From assembly GCF_000482385.1 (NCBI RefSeq), contig NZ_AXVD01000022.1:1-64000 (forward strand): a DNA stretch of 64,000 nt, read 5' to 3'. The stretch is from Nocardia sp. CNY236. Its GTDB lineage: Bacteria; Actinomycetota; Actinomycetes; Mycobacteriales; Mycobacteriaceae. The notes under the pieces are model-generated. The model was not told the DNA's origin, searched no databases, and saw nothing but the letters and a program-made list of their open reading frames with translations. A program made the translations under genes and the position numbers. Below, piece by piece: positions 51,571 to 59,892 of this stretch (position 1 is its first letter; each line of letters starts with the position of its first letter).

Positions 51571-52263
51571 CTACGTCGGTGTCGACGTGTCGGCTGCGAG
51601 TACGTCTCGAGCCAATCGGTCGGCCACCCTCGTGGTCTCCGGCAGCCGATAGCGGGGCGCAGCTGCCAGTACTCGCTGGCACGCCGTATCCAGATCGATT
51701 CGGTGGCCCACGGATACGAAAACCGGCTTGATCCCGGTCTGCGTACGCAACGCCCGCCCTACGTGCTCACCCTCGAATTGCAGTGGCGCACTGTCGCCTC
51801 GATTCCGACCCGGTGGATCGAAGGTGCCGACGAATGCTGTTTTACCGACACCTATGCTGGGCAGTCCGGTCAGCACCCCGATGTGGCACGCGAGCCCGAA
51901 CCGGCGCGGGTGGGCGATGCCGTATCCATCGCACATCACCAGATCTGGGGTGACCGACAGCTGCTCCAGCGCGTGCACCAGTGTCGGGAGCTCTCGAAAT
52001 GCGAGCAAACCCGGGATATACGGAAACGCCACCGTCCCGGTGGCCGTGGCCTGGTCGACCACGGTCGACGTCCTCGCATCCAGCACGACCACGGCGGCAG
52101 CGACACGGTCGGATTCGGTCGCATAGGCCACATCCATTCCCGCGATCGTCTCGGGTTGTGTTGGGGGACCCGTGTCCTGGTTCACCAGCGGCCGGAGCTG
52201 GTTCTGGATCTGCAACGCCTCGTGCTCGTCGGCAGGCCATGAGTGTGGGACCGATATTCGCAT
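51571..52263 (-). CDS. nfi: Endonuclease V (deoxyinosine 3'-endonuclease)
   Basis: 230 residues from ATG 52263. It nicks DNA 3' to deaminated bases such as hypoxanthine. Motifs seen are IAGMDVAYATESDRVAAAVV with the first catalytic Asp, FPYIPGLLAFRELPTLVHAL, and LVMCDGYGIAHPRRFGLACH with the second Asp. GLPSIGVGKTAFVG completes the site, and VFVSVGHRIDLDTACQRVL is the C-terminal signature. Cytosolic DNA repair. A separate unit downstream of the flavin-barrel gene. Confidence 0.94.
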   Translation of the reverse strand: MRISVPHSWPADEHEALQIQNQLRPLVNQDTGPPTQPETIAGMDVAYATESDRVAAAVVVLDARTSTVVDQATATGTVAFPYIPGLLAFRELPTLVHALEQLSVTPDLVMCDGYGIAHPRRFGLACHIGVLTGLPSIGVGKTAFVGTFDPPGRNRGDSAPLQFEGEHVGRALRTQTGIKPVFVSVGHRIDLDTACQRVLAAAPRYRLPETTRVADRLARDVLAADTSTPT

Positions 52264-52410
52264 AGCCACCGCCTTCAGGCGCCGAATTGTCGCTCGATCG
52301 TATGTTCGTCGTTCGTCGCCATCGTATGCGCTCCGCTCGGATTCGGAGGAATCGGTGGATCGGCGAGCGCGAACGCCGCACCGACCCCGGGGTCGGCCCT
52401 GCCTCACCGG

Positions 52411-53103
52411 TCAGTGCGTGGGCAACGGTCCCGGTTCGCCCCGGTGTCGGACGTCGTCGGGGACGGTGATGCCGGCCGCGAGATCGTCGGCGTCGATCGG
52501 CGGGTCCCACACCTGGCGTATCGGAAGCACACCAGCCCACACACCCCCTGTTGCGACGTCCATGTCGTCGTCTTTGGGACCCCCGGTTCGAACCTTGACC
52601 GACGCTTCGGTGAGCTCGAGGGCCAGCACCTTGGTGGCAGCCAGTTCCTTCGTGGTCGGTGGTCGGACTCGAGACCAGGAGCCGGGCGCTGCGTGTTCGG
52701 TGACGATGCGTAGTCCATGCAGTTGCTCGGCGTGGTCGGTTACCTCCACAGCGCGTCCGAGAACAACGGCGCAACGATAGTTCATCGACAGATGTGCCGC
52801 AGCCCGCGCGTACACCACGCCATCGACCAGCGTCACTGCCACCGAGATGTCGTGCGCGAGCGCCGCACGCAGGTTTCCGGCTCCGGTCGAGCCGTGCAAG
52901 TAGAGCGTGTCGCCGTCGCGTCCGTACACGGTCGGCAGCACCACCGGTGTGTCGCCCAGCAACACGCCCATGTGGCAGACCAGTCCGGCGTCGAGTACCG
53001 CGTCCAAGTCGGCGCGGTCGGTTCGTGCCCGTTCCCGTAGCCGGGTCGGCGTACTGCGGGGCGTCGGGGACAGGGGAACTCGTGAGCTGGCCGATGTGGT
53101 CAT
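52411..53103 (-). CDS. FMN-binding split-barrel protein (pyridoxamine 5'-phosphate oxidase family)
   Basis: 230 residues from ATG 53103; an open frame to 53145 lacks support. GLVCHMGVLLGDTPVVLPTV, LYLHGSTGAGNLRAALAHDI and MNYRCAVVLGRAVEVTD form the split barrel typical of the NimA/PPOX-like flavoproteins next to MocR regulators. WAGVLPIRQVWDPPIDADD near the end is a family landmark. The gene is divergent from a MocR gene across 75 bp carrying repeated operators, so it is probably the regulator's main target. It may handle a vitamin B6 compound or nitro group; this is not settled. Confidence 0.83.
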   Translation of the reverse strand: MTTSASSRVPLSPTPRSTPTRLRERARTDRADLDAVLDAGLVCHMGVLLGDTPVVLPTVYGRDGDTLYLHGSTGAGNLRAALAHDISVAVTLVDGVVYARAAAHLSMNYRCAVVLGRAVEVTDHAEQLHGLRIVTEHAAPGSWSRVRPPTTKELAATKVLALELTEASVKVRTGGPKDDDMDVATGGVWAGVLPIRQVWDPPIDADDLAAGITVPDDVRHRGEPGPLPTH

Positions 53104-53136
53104 ATGCTCAGACTCGGCCCACAATTGGTATTGTCC

Positions 53137-53215
53137 AAGTGCCACTTCAGTTGTTTATCAGTAGTCCACATGTGAAGAGTGAGTCCACTTGTGAAGAGTG
53201 AGTCCACTTGTGAAG
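53137..53215. promoter_or_regulatory. MocR operator: three 19-bp-period repeats and a related palindrome
   Basis: AGTCCACWTGTGAAG occurs at 53163-53177, 53182-53196 and 53201-53215, an exact 19-bp period. The palindrome AAGTG-C-CACTT at 53137-53147 shares the CCACTT word. They fill the gap between the flavin-barrel gene and the MocR gene and run into the MocR 5' end. Multiple direct repeats are typical of MocR/PdxR binding regions. Confidence 0.7.
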
Positions 53216-54591
53216 GAGTCGAGCTGGACGATCTTCCGTTCGTGCTGGATCGTGATGGGTCGACACTGCTGTCGGTACAGATCGCCGATCAACTTCGCCA
53301 GGCCGCCACCGGTGGATTGCTGCGTACTGGGGACCGGTTGCCGTCCACCCGCGGGTTGGCTCGACGGCTCGGCGTGAGTCGCACGGTGGTAGCCGTCGCC
53401 TACGACCAGTTGCACGCCGAAGGCTGGATCGAGGGGCACCAGGGATCCGGGACCTACCTCACCACTGCCCCGGCCGCCACACCGGTACACGGTGCAGTAT
53501 TGCCAGGAGCGGACAGCGCGCCACACCTGTTCGACCTCGCGCCCGGCGCCCCGTGCACCCAGGCCATCGATCCGGCCGCGTGGCGCCGTGCCTGGAGAGC
53601 GGCCGCCGACCATTCCCCTTTGGTGCGCAAGCACCGTGCCGGTGAACCGGAGTTCCGCCAGGCCGTGCTGCACCACCTTCTGCGCCATCGGGGTATCGGC
53701 ACGGACACCGGCGCCGTGCTGCTCGCCACTGCCGGAGCGAGTTCGGCCGTCGGCGAATTGGCGGTGGCGGCGCTGCGTCCCGGAGATGTCGTGGCCATGG
53801 AGGACCCTGGATACCAGCGGGCCGCAGGAGCTTTCGAGGCAGCCGGGGTCGAGGTCCTACCTGTTCCGGTGGATGAGAACGGGCTGCGTGTCGACTGCCT
53901 TCCGACCGGTATCCACGCGGTGTACTGCACTCCTGCCCATCAGTTTCCGCTCGGCGCCCGGTTGCCGGCAGTGCGGAGGGTCGCGTTGATCGAACATGCT
54001 CGCCGTTGTGGGATCTTGGTCATCGAAGACGACTACGATGGCGAATTACGTTACGACACCGCGCCGCTGCCGCTACTGGCCACCATGGCTCCGGATGTCG
54101 TGGTGCACCTCGGGACGACGAGCAAGATCCTGTCACCGAGCCTCGGCATCGGCTGGTTGCTTGCCCCGCCGGACATTGCCGAGGCGGTGCTCGCGCTGCG
54201 AGAGCGTACCGGTACCGGTCCGAGCCCGGCCGGCCAGCGGGTGTTGGTGGCTCTTGCCGACCATGGCGACCTGGCCAGACACTTGCGCCGATTGCGCCGT
54301 CGGCTACCGCCGCGTCGCGCCTTGGTCGTTGCCCAGTTGCGTCGCCATGGACTCGGTGTGGTGGGCGACGATGCCGGCTCGCATGTCGTCGCATTGCTGG
54401 ACTCCGCCGAGACCGAACAGCGCGTGATCGCGAACGGACAGAAGCGCGGCGTGGCCCTGGATGGTTTGGCCAGGCATCATCGGCACGACGTGCGCGATCA
54501 CTTCGGAGTAGCGCTGGGATATGCGGCACTGCCATGGTCGGACTTGGTCGCCGCGGTTCCCATCGCCGCCGAGTGCCTCGCCGATTTCTGA
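53179..54591 (+). CDS. MocR-family regulator (GntR helix-turn-helix plus aminotransferase domain)
   Basis: 470 residues if it starts at GTG 53179; GTG 53191 is in frame too, and no start has a proper ribosome site, so the N-terminus is uncertain. Residues 30-95 are a GntR winged helix (SVQIADQLRQAATGGLLRTG, DRLPSTRGLARRLGVSRTVV). The rest is a fold-type I aminotransferase with AVYCTPAHQFPLGARLPAVR, IEDDYDGELRYD and the PLP-lysine in HLGTTSKILSPSLGIGWLL. MocR proteins sense PLP or related amines. The start region overlaps its own 19-bp repeats, indicating autoregulation, and the divergent flavin-barrel gene is the likely target. Confidence 0.9.
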   Translation: MSPLVKSESTCEGVELDDLPFVLDRDGSTLLSVQIADQLRQAATGGLLRTGDRLPSTRGLARRLGVSRTVVAVAYDQLHAEGWIEGHQGSGTYLTTAPAATPVHGAVLPGADSAPHLFDLAPGAPCTQAIDPAAWRRAWRAAADHSPLVRKHRAGEPEFRQAVLHHLLRHRGIGTDTGAVLLATAGASSAVGELAVAALRPGDVVAMEDPGYQRAAGAFEAAGVEVLPVPVDENGLRVDCLPTGIHAVYCTPAHQFPLGARLPAVRRVALIEHARRCGILVIEDDYDGELRYDTAPLPLLATMAPDVVVHLGTTSKILSPSLGIGWLLAPPDIAEAVLALRERTGTGPSPAGQRVLVALADHGDLARHLRRLRRRLPPRRALVVAQLRRHGLGVVGDDAGSHVVALLDSAETEQRVIANGQKRGVALDGLARHHRHDVRDHFGVALGYAALPWSDLVAAVPIAAECLADF

Positions 54592-54597
54592 CACATG

Positions 54598-54613
54598 TGT
54601 GAACCACATCACT
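54598..54613. promoter_or_regulatory. Crp-like site upstream of fur
   Basis: TGTGA-ACCACA-TCACT matches nine of the ten defined bases of the Crp/GlxR consensus. It lies just after the MocR stop and 94 bp before the fur start. Predicted from sequence only. Confidence 0.4.
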
Positions 54614-54649
54614 ACACTCATCTCGTAGGCGGGGTTCGCGGGTCATTCT

Positions 54650-54687
54650 CTTGACTGATTCCAGTTATTTTTCTTGACTAATTCCAG
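54650..54687 (+). promoter_or_regulatory. Two direct copies of a FurA-type box and the fur promoter
   Basis: CTTGACTGATTCCAG (54650-54664) and CTTGACTAATTCCAG (54673-54687) differ at one base with a 23-bp period. They resemble the mycobacterial furA operator as I recall it. The second carries TTGACT as -35; CACAAT (54696-54701) is a fair -10 and ends 6 nt before the ATG, implying a leaderless fur transcript. Confidence 0.65.
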
Positions 54688-54707
54688 AAAAGGGGCACAA
54701 TCGAGGT

Positions 54708-55139
54708 ATGCACACCAACGGTGTCGACCCTCGCGAGTGGTTGCGATCCGCGGGCCTACGGGTTACCGCTCCGCGGATTGCGGTACTGAATGCGGTAGCG
54801 ACACAGCCGCATTCGGACGCCGACGCGGTGGCCGCCTCGGTTCGCGATGTTCTGGGCTCGGTCTCCACGCAGGCCGTCTACGACGTCCTGCATGCGTGCG
54901 TACGCGCCGGGATTCTGCGTCGGATCGAGCCCGCGGGCTCGGCCGCACTGTATGAAACCCGGATCGGAGACAACCACCATCACTTGGTGTGCCGCGGTTG
55001 CGGTGCGGTCGTCGACGTCGACTGCGCCGTGGGTGCAGCCCCTTGTTTGGAGCCATCCGATGATCATGGGTTCGTCGTCGACGAAGCCGAGGTCGTCTTC
55101 TGGGGCGTGTGCCCGATATGCCGTTCTACAGAGCGGTAG
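54708..55139 (+). CDS. Fur-family redox/iron repressor (FurA type)
   Basis: 143 residues. Winged helix at residues 8-80 (VTAPRIAVLNAVATQPHSDA, VSTQAVYDVLHACVRAGILR). The metal-sensing part has NHHHLVCRGCGAVVDVDC and CPICR, the two Cys pairs of structural zinc and the His cluster. In mycobacteria FurA represses itself and the following catalase-peroxidase. Here the following gene is a monofunctional catalase instead, 59 bp on. It probably responds to peroxide; two boxes precede it. Confidence 0.93.
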   Translation: MHTNGVDPREWLRSAGLRVTAPRIAVLNAVATQPHSDADAVAASVRDVLGSVSTQAVYDVLHACVRAGILRRIEPAGSAALYETRIGDNHHHLVCRGCGAVVDVDCAVGAAPCLEPSDDHGFVVDEAEVVFWGVCPICRSTER

Positions 55140-55198
55140 ATGCCCTGAACCCGGGTCAGCCCATCCCGGGCCACTGTTGACCAGCCAAGGAGGCTTCG

Positions 55199-56671
55199 AT
55201 GACCAAGCCGACAACCACGAACACCGGAACCCCGGTCGAGAGCGACAACGAATCGCTCACCGCGGGCACCCAAGGCCCGATCTTGCTGCACGACCACTAT
55301 CTCGTCGAAAAGCTGGCGCAGTTCAACCGCGAACGAGTGCCGGAGCGAATCGTGCATGCGAAAGGCGCGGGCGCATACGGTGAGCTGGTTGTCACCAACG
55401 ACGTCAGCAAATACACCAAGGCGAAGCTGTTCCAGCCAGGTGCGCGCTCGGAGTCGCTGGTTCGGTTCTCCACCGTGGCCGGTGAGCAAGGCAGCCCGGA
55501 CACCTGGCGCGACCCGCGGGGTTTCGCGGTGAAGTTCTACACCGAGGACGGCAATTACGACCTCGTCGGCAACAACACGCCGATCTTCTTCATCAAGGAC
55601 CCGATCAAGTTCCCCGACTTCATTCGGTCGCAGAAGCGCCTGCCCGGCAATGGTCTGCGTGACCACAACATGCAGTGGGACTTCTGGACCCTGCGTCCGG
55701 AGACTGCGCATCAAGTGACGTGGCTGATGGGCGATCGCGGGATCCCGAAGACCTACCGGCACATGAACGGCTATGGTTCGCACACCTACCAGTGGATCAA
55801 TGCTGCAGGCGAGCGATTCTGGGTGAAATACCATTTCAAGACCAACCAGGGCAACCAGTTCTTGACCCAGGCCGAGGCCGATCGCCTGGCTGGTTCCGAT
55901 CCCGACTACCACCGCGCGGACCTGTGGGAGGCGATCGAGCGCGGCGACTACCCGAGTTGGACGCTGTATGTGCAGGTCATGCCGGGCGCCGACGCCGAGG
56001 GATACCGGTTCAATCCGTTCGATCTGACCAAAGTGTGGTCGCACAAGGACTACCCGCTGGTCGAGGTGGGCACCTGGACACTGAACCGCAACCCGGGCAA
56101 CTACTTCGTCGACATCGAGCAGGCCGCATTCGAGCCCTCGAATGTCGTGCCCGGCATCGGATTCTCGCCGGACAAGATGCTGCTGGGCCGAGTCTTCTCC
56201 TACGCGGACGCGCACCGGTACCGTATCGGCACCAACTATGCGCAACTTCCGCCGAATCAGGCCAGGGCAGCGGAGGTGAACTCCTACTCCAAGGAGGGCG
56301 CCATGCGCTACCACTACAACGACGCGAGTGTCCCGGTGTACGCGCCGAATTCGTTCGGGGGACCGCATGCGGACCCCGAGCGGGCGCCCGATGGTGGCAT
56401 CTGGGAGTTCGACCCGACCATAGTGCGGGCCGGCTATGTTCAGCACGCCGAGGACGGGGATTTCACCCAAGCCGGCACCATGGTGCGCGAAGTCCTGGAC
56501 GACGCACAACGTGATCGACTGGTGAGCAATATTGTCGGCCACGTGCTCGGTGGTGTTCGGGAGCCGGTACTCACCCGGGTCTTCGAATACTGGAAGAACG
56601 TGGACCCCGAACTCGGCAAGCGGGTCGAGGAGGGTGTTCGCGCAGGACTCAACGGCTCGGCGTCGTCGTAG
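55199..56671 (+). CDS. katA: Monofunctional haem catalase (clade 3)
   Basis: 490 residues with an AAGGAGG site before the ATG. It dismutates hydrogen peroxide. Catalytic H53 is in [16 protein letters not shown]126 in [14 protein letters not shown], and the proximal haem ligand Y335 in [21 protein letters not shown]-binding length and about 490 residues fit small-subunit clade 3 enzymes. Its place behind a FurA-type gene is where katG lies in mycobacteria, so repression by that regulator is likely. A terminator hairpin follows the stop. Confidence 0.97.
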   Translation: MTKPTTTNTGTPVESDNESLTAGTQGPILLHDHYLVEKLAQFNRERVPERIVHAKGAGAYGELVVTNDVSKYTKAKLFQPGARSESLVRFSTVAGEQGSPDTWRDPRGFAVKFYTEDGNYDLVGNNTPIFFIKDPIKFPDFIRSQKRLPGNGLRDHNMQWDFWTLRPETAHQVTWLMGDRGIPKTYRHMNGYGSHTYQWINAAGERFWVKYHFKTNQGNQFLTQAEADRLAGSDPDYHRADLWEAIERGDYPSWTLYVQVMPGADAEGYRFNPFDLTKVWSHKDYPLVEVGTWTLNRNPGNYFVDIEQAAFEPSNVVPGIGFSPDKMLLGRVFSYADAHRYRIGTNYAQLPPNQARAAEVNSYSKEGAMRYHYNDASVPVYAPNSFGGPHADPERAPDGGIWEFDPTIVRAGYVQHAEDGDFTQAGTMVREVLDDAQRDRLVSNIVGHVLGGVREPVLTRVFEYWKNVDPELGKRVEEGVRAGLNGSASS

Positions 56672-56686
56672 CGTCACCCGGGATGC

Positions 56687-56728
56687 CGAGGAAGGCAGGT
56701 GCGCAGACCCGGCACACCTGCCTTCTCG
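56687..56728 (+). terminator. Terminator after katA
   Basis: GAAGGCAGGTG (56691-56701) pairs with CACCTGCCTTC (56715-56725); the stem can extend outward by CGAG/CTCG with a bulge. No T-tract. Confidence 0.65.
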
Positions 56729-56780
56729 TGTCCAGCTACCCCGCATGGTCTGGTCGTTGCGCCGATGGCACAGTGATGGG

Positions 56781-57704
56781 ATGTTTCACCTGACGCGTAG
56801 CCAGAAAGTAGCCTTCGTCGCGGCACTCACCCTTCCCCTGGTAGCCGCCTGTGGCACGGAAGCCCCCGCGCACCAGCCGAGTTCCGCGCCGTCGAGCATA
56901 CCGTCGCGTCCTGCTGCGAGTGCCCAGCTGGCAGATCTGGAGCGTCGCTACGACGCTCGGGTCGGACTGTTCGCGGTGGACACCGGCACCGGTCGGATTC
57001 TTACCCACCGCGCCGACGAGCGTTTTCCGCTGTTGTCCACGTTCAAGCCGCTCGCGGCGGCGGCGTTGCTCCAAGCGCATCCGCTCGATACGGGGTACTT
57101 CGACGAGGTCGTCCGGTACGCCGAGTCCGATCTGCTCCCGTACTCGCCGGTGACCGAGACCAAGGTTGCCGAGGGGGGAATGACCGTTGCCCAGTTGGCG
57201 GAAGCCGCCATCACCCGAAGCGACAACACTGCAGGTAACTTGCTATTGCGTGAACTCGGTGGCCCGGAGGGACTGACCGCGTTCCTGCGCACGATCGGTG
57301 ACTCCACGAGCAGGCTGGACCGCTGGGAAATCGAGCTCAACACCGCGATTCCTGGCGACGAGCGCGATACCACCACCCCGGCCGCTCTGGCAGCGGACTA
57401 CCGCGCGGTGGCTCTCGGCGACGCGCTCGGCGCGCCGGAACGCGACCGATTGAACTCCTGGCTGCAGGCGAACACCACCGGCGACACTCGCATCCGTGCC
57501 GGGCTGCCCACGGGTTGGATCGTCGGTGACAAAACCGGGACCGGTTCCTACGGCACGGCCAACGACGTCGCGATCATCCGACCCGAGGGTGGCGCAGCGC
57601 CGATCGTGATCGCGATCCTCACTCGTCGGTCCGATGCAGATGCCGCAGCGAACAACGACCTTCTGGTCGACGTAACCCGGGTGGTCGTCGACGAGCTGGC
57701 ATGA
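56781..57704 (+). CDS. Class A beta-lactamase, lipoprotein
   Basis: 307 residues from ATG 56781. The signal peptide has lipobox LVAAC24, so it is probably anchored to the outer membrane face. Active-site motifs are complete: S86-TFK (Ambler S70/K73), S147-DN (SDN loop), E183-IELN (omega loop E166 to N170) and K251-TG. It hydrolyses penicillins and probably some cephalosporins by acylation of Ser. It resembles the chromosomal Nocardia enzymes (FAR, AST, BRA type). No blaI/blaR neighbour. Chromosomal context between katA and a P450 argues for an intrinsic gene. Confidence 0.94.
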   Translation: MFHLTRSQKVAFVAALTLPLVAACGTEAPAHQPSSAPSSIPSRPAASAQLADLERRYDARVGLFAVDTGTGRILTHRADERFPLLSTFKPLAAAALLQAHPLDTGYFDEVVRYAESDLLPYSPVTETKVAEGGMTVAQLAEAAITRSDNTAGNLLLRELGGPEGLTAFLRTIGDSTSRLDRWEIELNTAIPGDERDTTTPAALAADYRAVALGDALGAPERDRLNSWLQANTTGDTRIRAGLPTGWIVGDKTGTGSYGTANDVAIIRPEGGAAPIVIAILTRRSDADAAANNDLLVDVTRVVVDELA

Positions 57705-57801
57705 TCGCGATGGCCCAGGGGCCGCGCTGGCTGCGGGCAGTCCGGCCACCTCGCGGTATGCCGAGTCGGTCCGTTCGCCGACCGGCTTCGGCTTCACCTG
57801 G

Positions 57802-57861
57802 CTACAGCAGTCCCCACCAGTAGAACAAGCTGGCCAGTATCCAGACCACTACGGTTTCCAT
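57802..57861 (-). CDS. Candidate membrane microprotein METVVVWILASLFYWWGLL
   Basis: 19 residues on the minus strand, ATG 57861 to TAG, with GGGAG five to six nt upstream. The whole peptide is one hydrophobic helix ending FYWWGLL. It lies between the convergent-side end of the beta-lactamase and the divergent P450 gene. The ribosome site and the clean stop make it more than chance, but the length gives little statistical weight. An upstream extension to 58050 is possible but looks unlike protein. Confidence 0.4.
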   Translation of the reverse strand: METVVVWILASLFYWWGLL

Positions 57862-58034
57862 CGTCGCTCCCACTCGTGCCGCGCTCGTGTCTCCATCATC
57901 GCGCGATCCGCGGCCCGGTGGAGCACCTTGCCGCACCATCACAGCGGAGCGCACGTCTACCTCTGATTTCGATCTCGCAACACCGTCACGAGCTGCCTCG
58001 TGGCGCACCCCGAGGAGCCTCCGAAGTCCGGTTC

Positions 58035-58063
58035 TAGACAGTTTTCGCAATTTGTCTTACCGT
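58035..58063 (+). promoter_or_regulatory. Leaderless promoter and TetR-type operator of the P450 gene
   Basis: AGACA (58036-58040) and TGTCT (58053-58057) form an inverted repeat across 12 bp, overlapping the -35 area. The -10 TACCGT (58058-58063) ends 6 nt before the ATG. The co-transcribed TetR gene is the probable binder. Confidence 0.55.
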
Positions 58064-58069
58064 CGATAC

Positions 58070-59296
58070 ATGGAGAGAGTTTCGTATCGGGAGACTCCGG
58101 TATTCGAACTTCGCTCCGGCGCTACCTGGGCTTCTCCCTGGCAGATGTACGCCGCGCTGCGCAAGTGGGATCCGGTGCACCACGTTGTCCCGGCCGCACA
58201 ACACGACAACGACTATTGGGTGCTCACTCGGCACGAGCATGTGTACAACGCGGCGCGCGACAGTGCCACGTTCTCCTCACGTGATGGACTGACCGTGGAA
58301 TACGGCGAGCTCGACGAACTCGGCTTGGCCGACAATCCACCATTGGTGATGCAAGATCCTCCGCAGCACACCGACTTTCGCAAGCTGGTCGCCCACGGCT
58401 TCACGCCGCGTCAGGTCGAGGAGGTAGAGCCGGTGGTGCGCAGGTTCGTCCGAGATCGGTTGGACGCCCTCGCGGCTCAGGGCGGCGGCGACATCGTCGA
58501 ACAGTTGTTCAAGCCGCTGCCGAGTATGGTGGTAGCCCACTATCTCGGCGTGCCTGCCCAGGATCGAGACAGGTTCGACAGCTGGACCGACGCCGTGGTC
58601 GCGGGCAGTATCGACCGGTCGAACACGCGGGCTCACGCCGCATCCGCTGAGATGATGGGGTACTTCGCCGAGTTGATCAAACGTCGCCGCGCCGACCCTG
58701 GCACCGACACCGTGTCACTGCTGGTGCAGGCGGGCATGGCCGCAGACGACGCGGATGAGCGCGGAATGATCCAAATCCTTGCCTACACATGGACCATGGT
58801 CGCGGGCGGAAACGACACCACCACCGGACTACTGGGTGGCGCTGTGCAATTGCTGCAGCAACACCCGGACCAGCGCGCCGCACTCGTGGCCGACCGGGGG
58901 CGAATCCGGGATGCCGTGACGGAGTTCGCTCGACTGACTTCGCCGGTACAGGGGCTGGCACGCACAGTGACTCGTGATGTCGAACTGGCCGGGAAGACGG
59001 TGCCCGCTGGCCGTAAGGTGCTGTTGGTATTCGGTTCCGCCAATCGAGACGAGCAAGCGTTCGGCACGGATGCCGCCACCCTCGATATCGGTCGGAATCC
59101 GCAGCGCATCCTTACGTTCGGGCACGGCCCGCACCACTGTCTCGGTGCGGCCGCTGCGCGGATGCAGGCACGGGTCGCGCTCGAGGAACTACTCGGTCGT
59201 TTTCCCGACTACGTGGTCGATATCGATGCAGTCGAATACGCGACCGGTCCATACGTGCGGCGGCCGATTCGCGTGCCGTTCCGGTGCGCGGCGTGA
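58070..59296 (+). CDS. Cytochrome P450
   Basis: 408 residues from ATG 58070; the leaderless promoter decides the start over an open frame from 57887. The haem-thiolate Cys is C357 in LTFGHGPHHCLGAAAARMQ, the I-helix oxygen-activation motif is MVAGGNDTTTGLLGGAVQLL, and the ExxR helix lies before ARTVTRDVEL. It is a class I soluble bacterial P450 needing ferredoxin and reductase from elsewhere. Substrate unknown; sterol or xenobiotic hydroxylation would fit the genus. The stop overlaps the TetR start by 4 nt. Confidence 0.93.
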   Translation: MERVSYRETPVFELRSGATWASPWQMYAALRKWDPVHHVVPAAQHDNDYWVLTRHEHVYNAARDSATFSSRDGLTVEYGELDELGLADNPPLVMQDPPQHTDFRKLVAHGFTPRQVEEVEPVVRRFVRDRLDALAAQGGGDIVEQLFKPLPSMVVAHYLGVPAQDRDRFDSWTDAVVAGSIDRSNTRAHAASAEMMGYFAELIKRRRADPGTDTVSLLVQAGMAADDADERGMIQILAYTWTMVAGGNDTTTGLLGGAVQLLQQHPDQRAALVADRGRIRDAVTEFARLTSPVQGLARTVTRDVELAGKTVPAGRKVLLVFGSANRDEQAFGTDAATLDIGRNPQRILTFGHGPHHCLGAAAARMQARVALEELLGRFPDYVVDIDAVEYATGPYVRRPIRVPFRCAA

Positions 59297-59883
59297 ACAG
59301 TGATTGGCTGGCCGGCGGCCGCGCCGAACTGGCCGCAGAGCGCATCCTCGATGCGGTCCGCACAGTGTTCATCGACCACGGTGTCAGTGGCGTCGGAATG
59401 ACCGAGGTCGCAGAGGCCGCAGGCTGTTCCAGGGCCACACTGTACCGATACTTCGAGAATCGGCAGGCGCTGTACGTGGCTTTCGCCGGGCGTGAGACGC
59501 GTGCCCTGATCGAGCGGATATGGCGCGATCGCGAGGTCTCGGTGGACCGCTCCCCGGCGCAACAGTTGCTCGACCAGCTGACCGCGGTCCTCGCCGAAGT
59601 GCGCAAGACGCCGCACCTGGCTGTCTGGTTCGAGCCGGCCAATGCGGGAATCGTCGCCCAACTGGCGAATTCGCCGGGTGTGGTCGACGCGCTGGCAGCG
59701 AACTTCGTTGCGAGATTCCGTCCCGGTTTGTCCGCTCCCGCGGCGGGACGTGTCGGCCGGTGGGTTGTGCGCGCGGTGGTGTCTCTGCTGACTCTGCCCG
59801 GCTCGAACGAAGACGAGGAACGGGCGATGCTGCGCACCTTCGTGCTGCCGTTCGTCCTCGACGAGCACACCGTGATCGATTGA
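59293..59883 (+). CDS. TetR-family transcriptional regulator
   Basis: 196 residues from GTG 59293, sharing GTGA with the P450 stop. The N-terminal helix-turn-helix reads MTEVAEAAGCSRATLYRYFE followed by NRQALYVAFAGRE. The ligand-binding C-terminal part is helical and unremarkable. Tight coupling to the P450 and the inverted repeat before that gene point to an autoregulated, substrate-inducible unit. Convergent with atzF at 9 bp distance. Confidence 0.92.
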   Translation: MNSDWLAGGRAELAAERILDAVRTVFIDHGVSGVGMTEVAEAAGCSRATLYRYFENRQALYVAFAGRETRALIERIWRDREVSVDRSPAQQLLDQLTAVLAEVRKTPHLAVWFEPANAGIVAQLANSPGVVDALAANFVARFRPGLSAPAAGRVGRWVVRAVVSLLTLPGSNEDEERAMLRTFVLPFVLDEHTVID

Positions 59884-59892
59884 CCGACTGTC

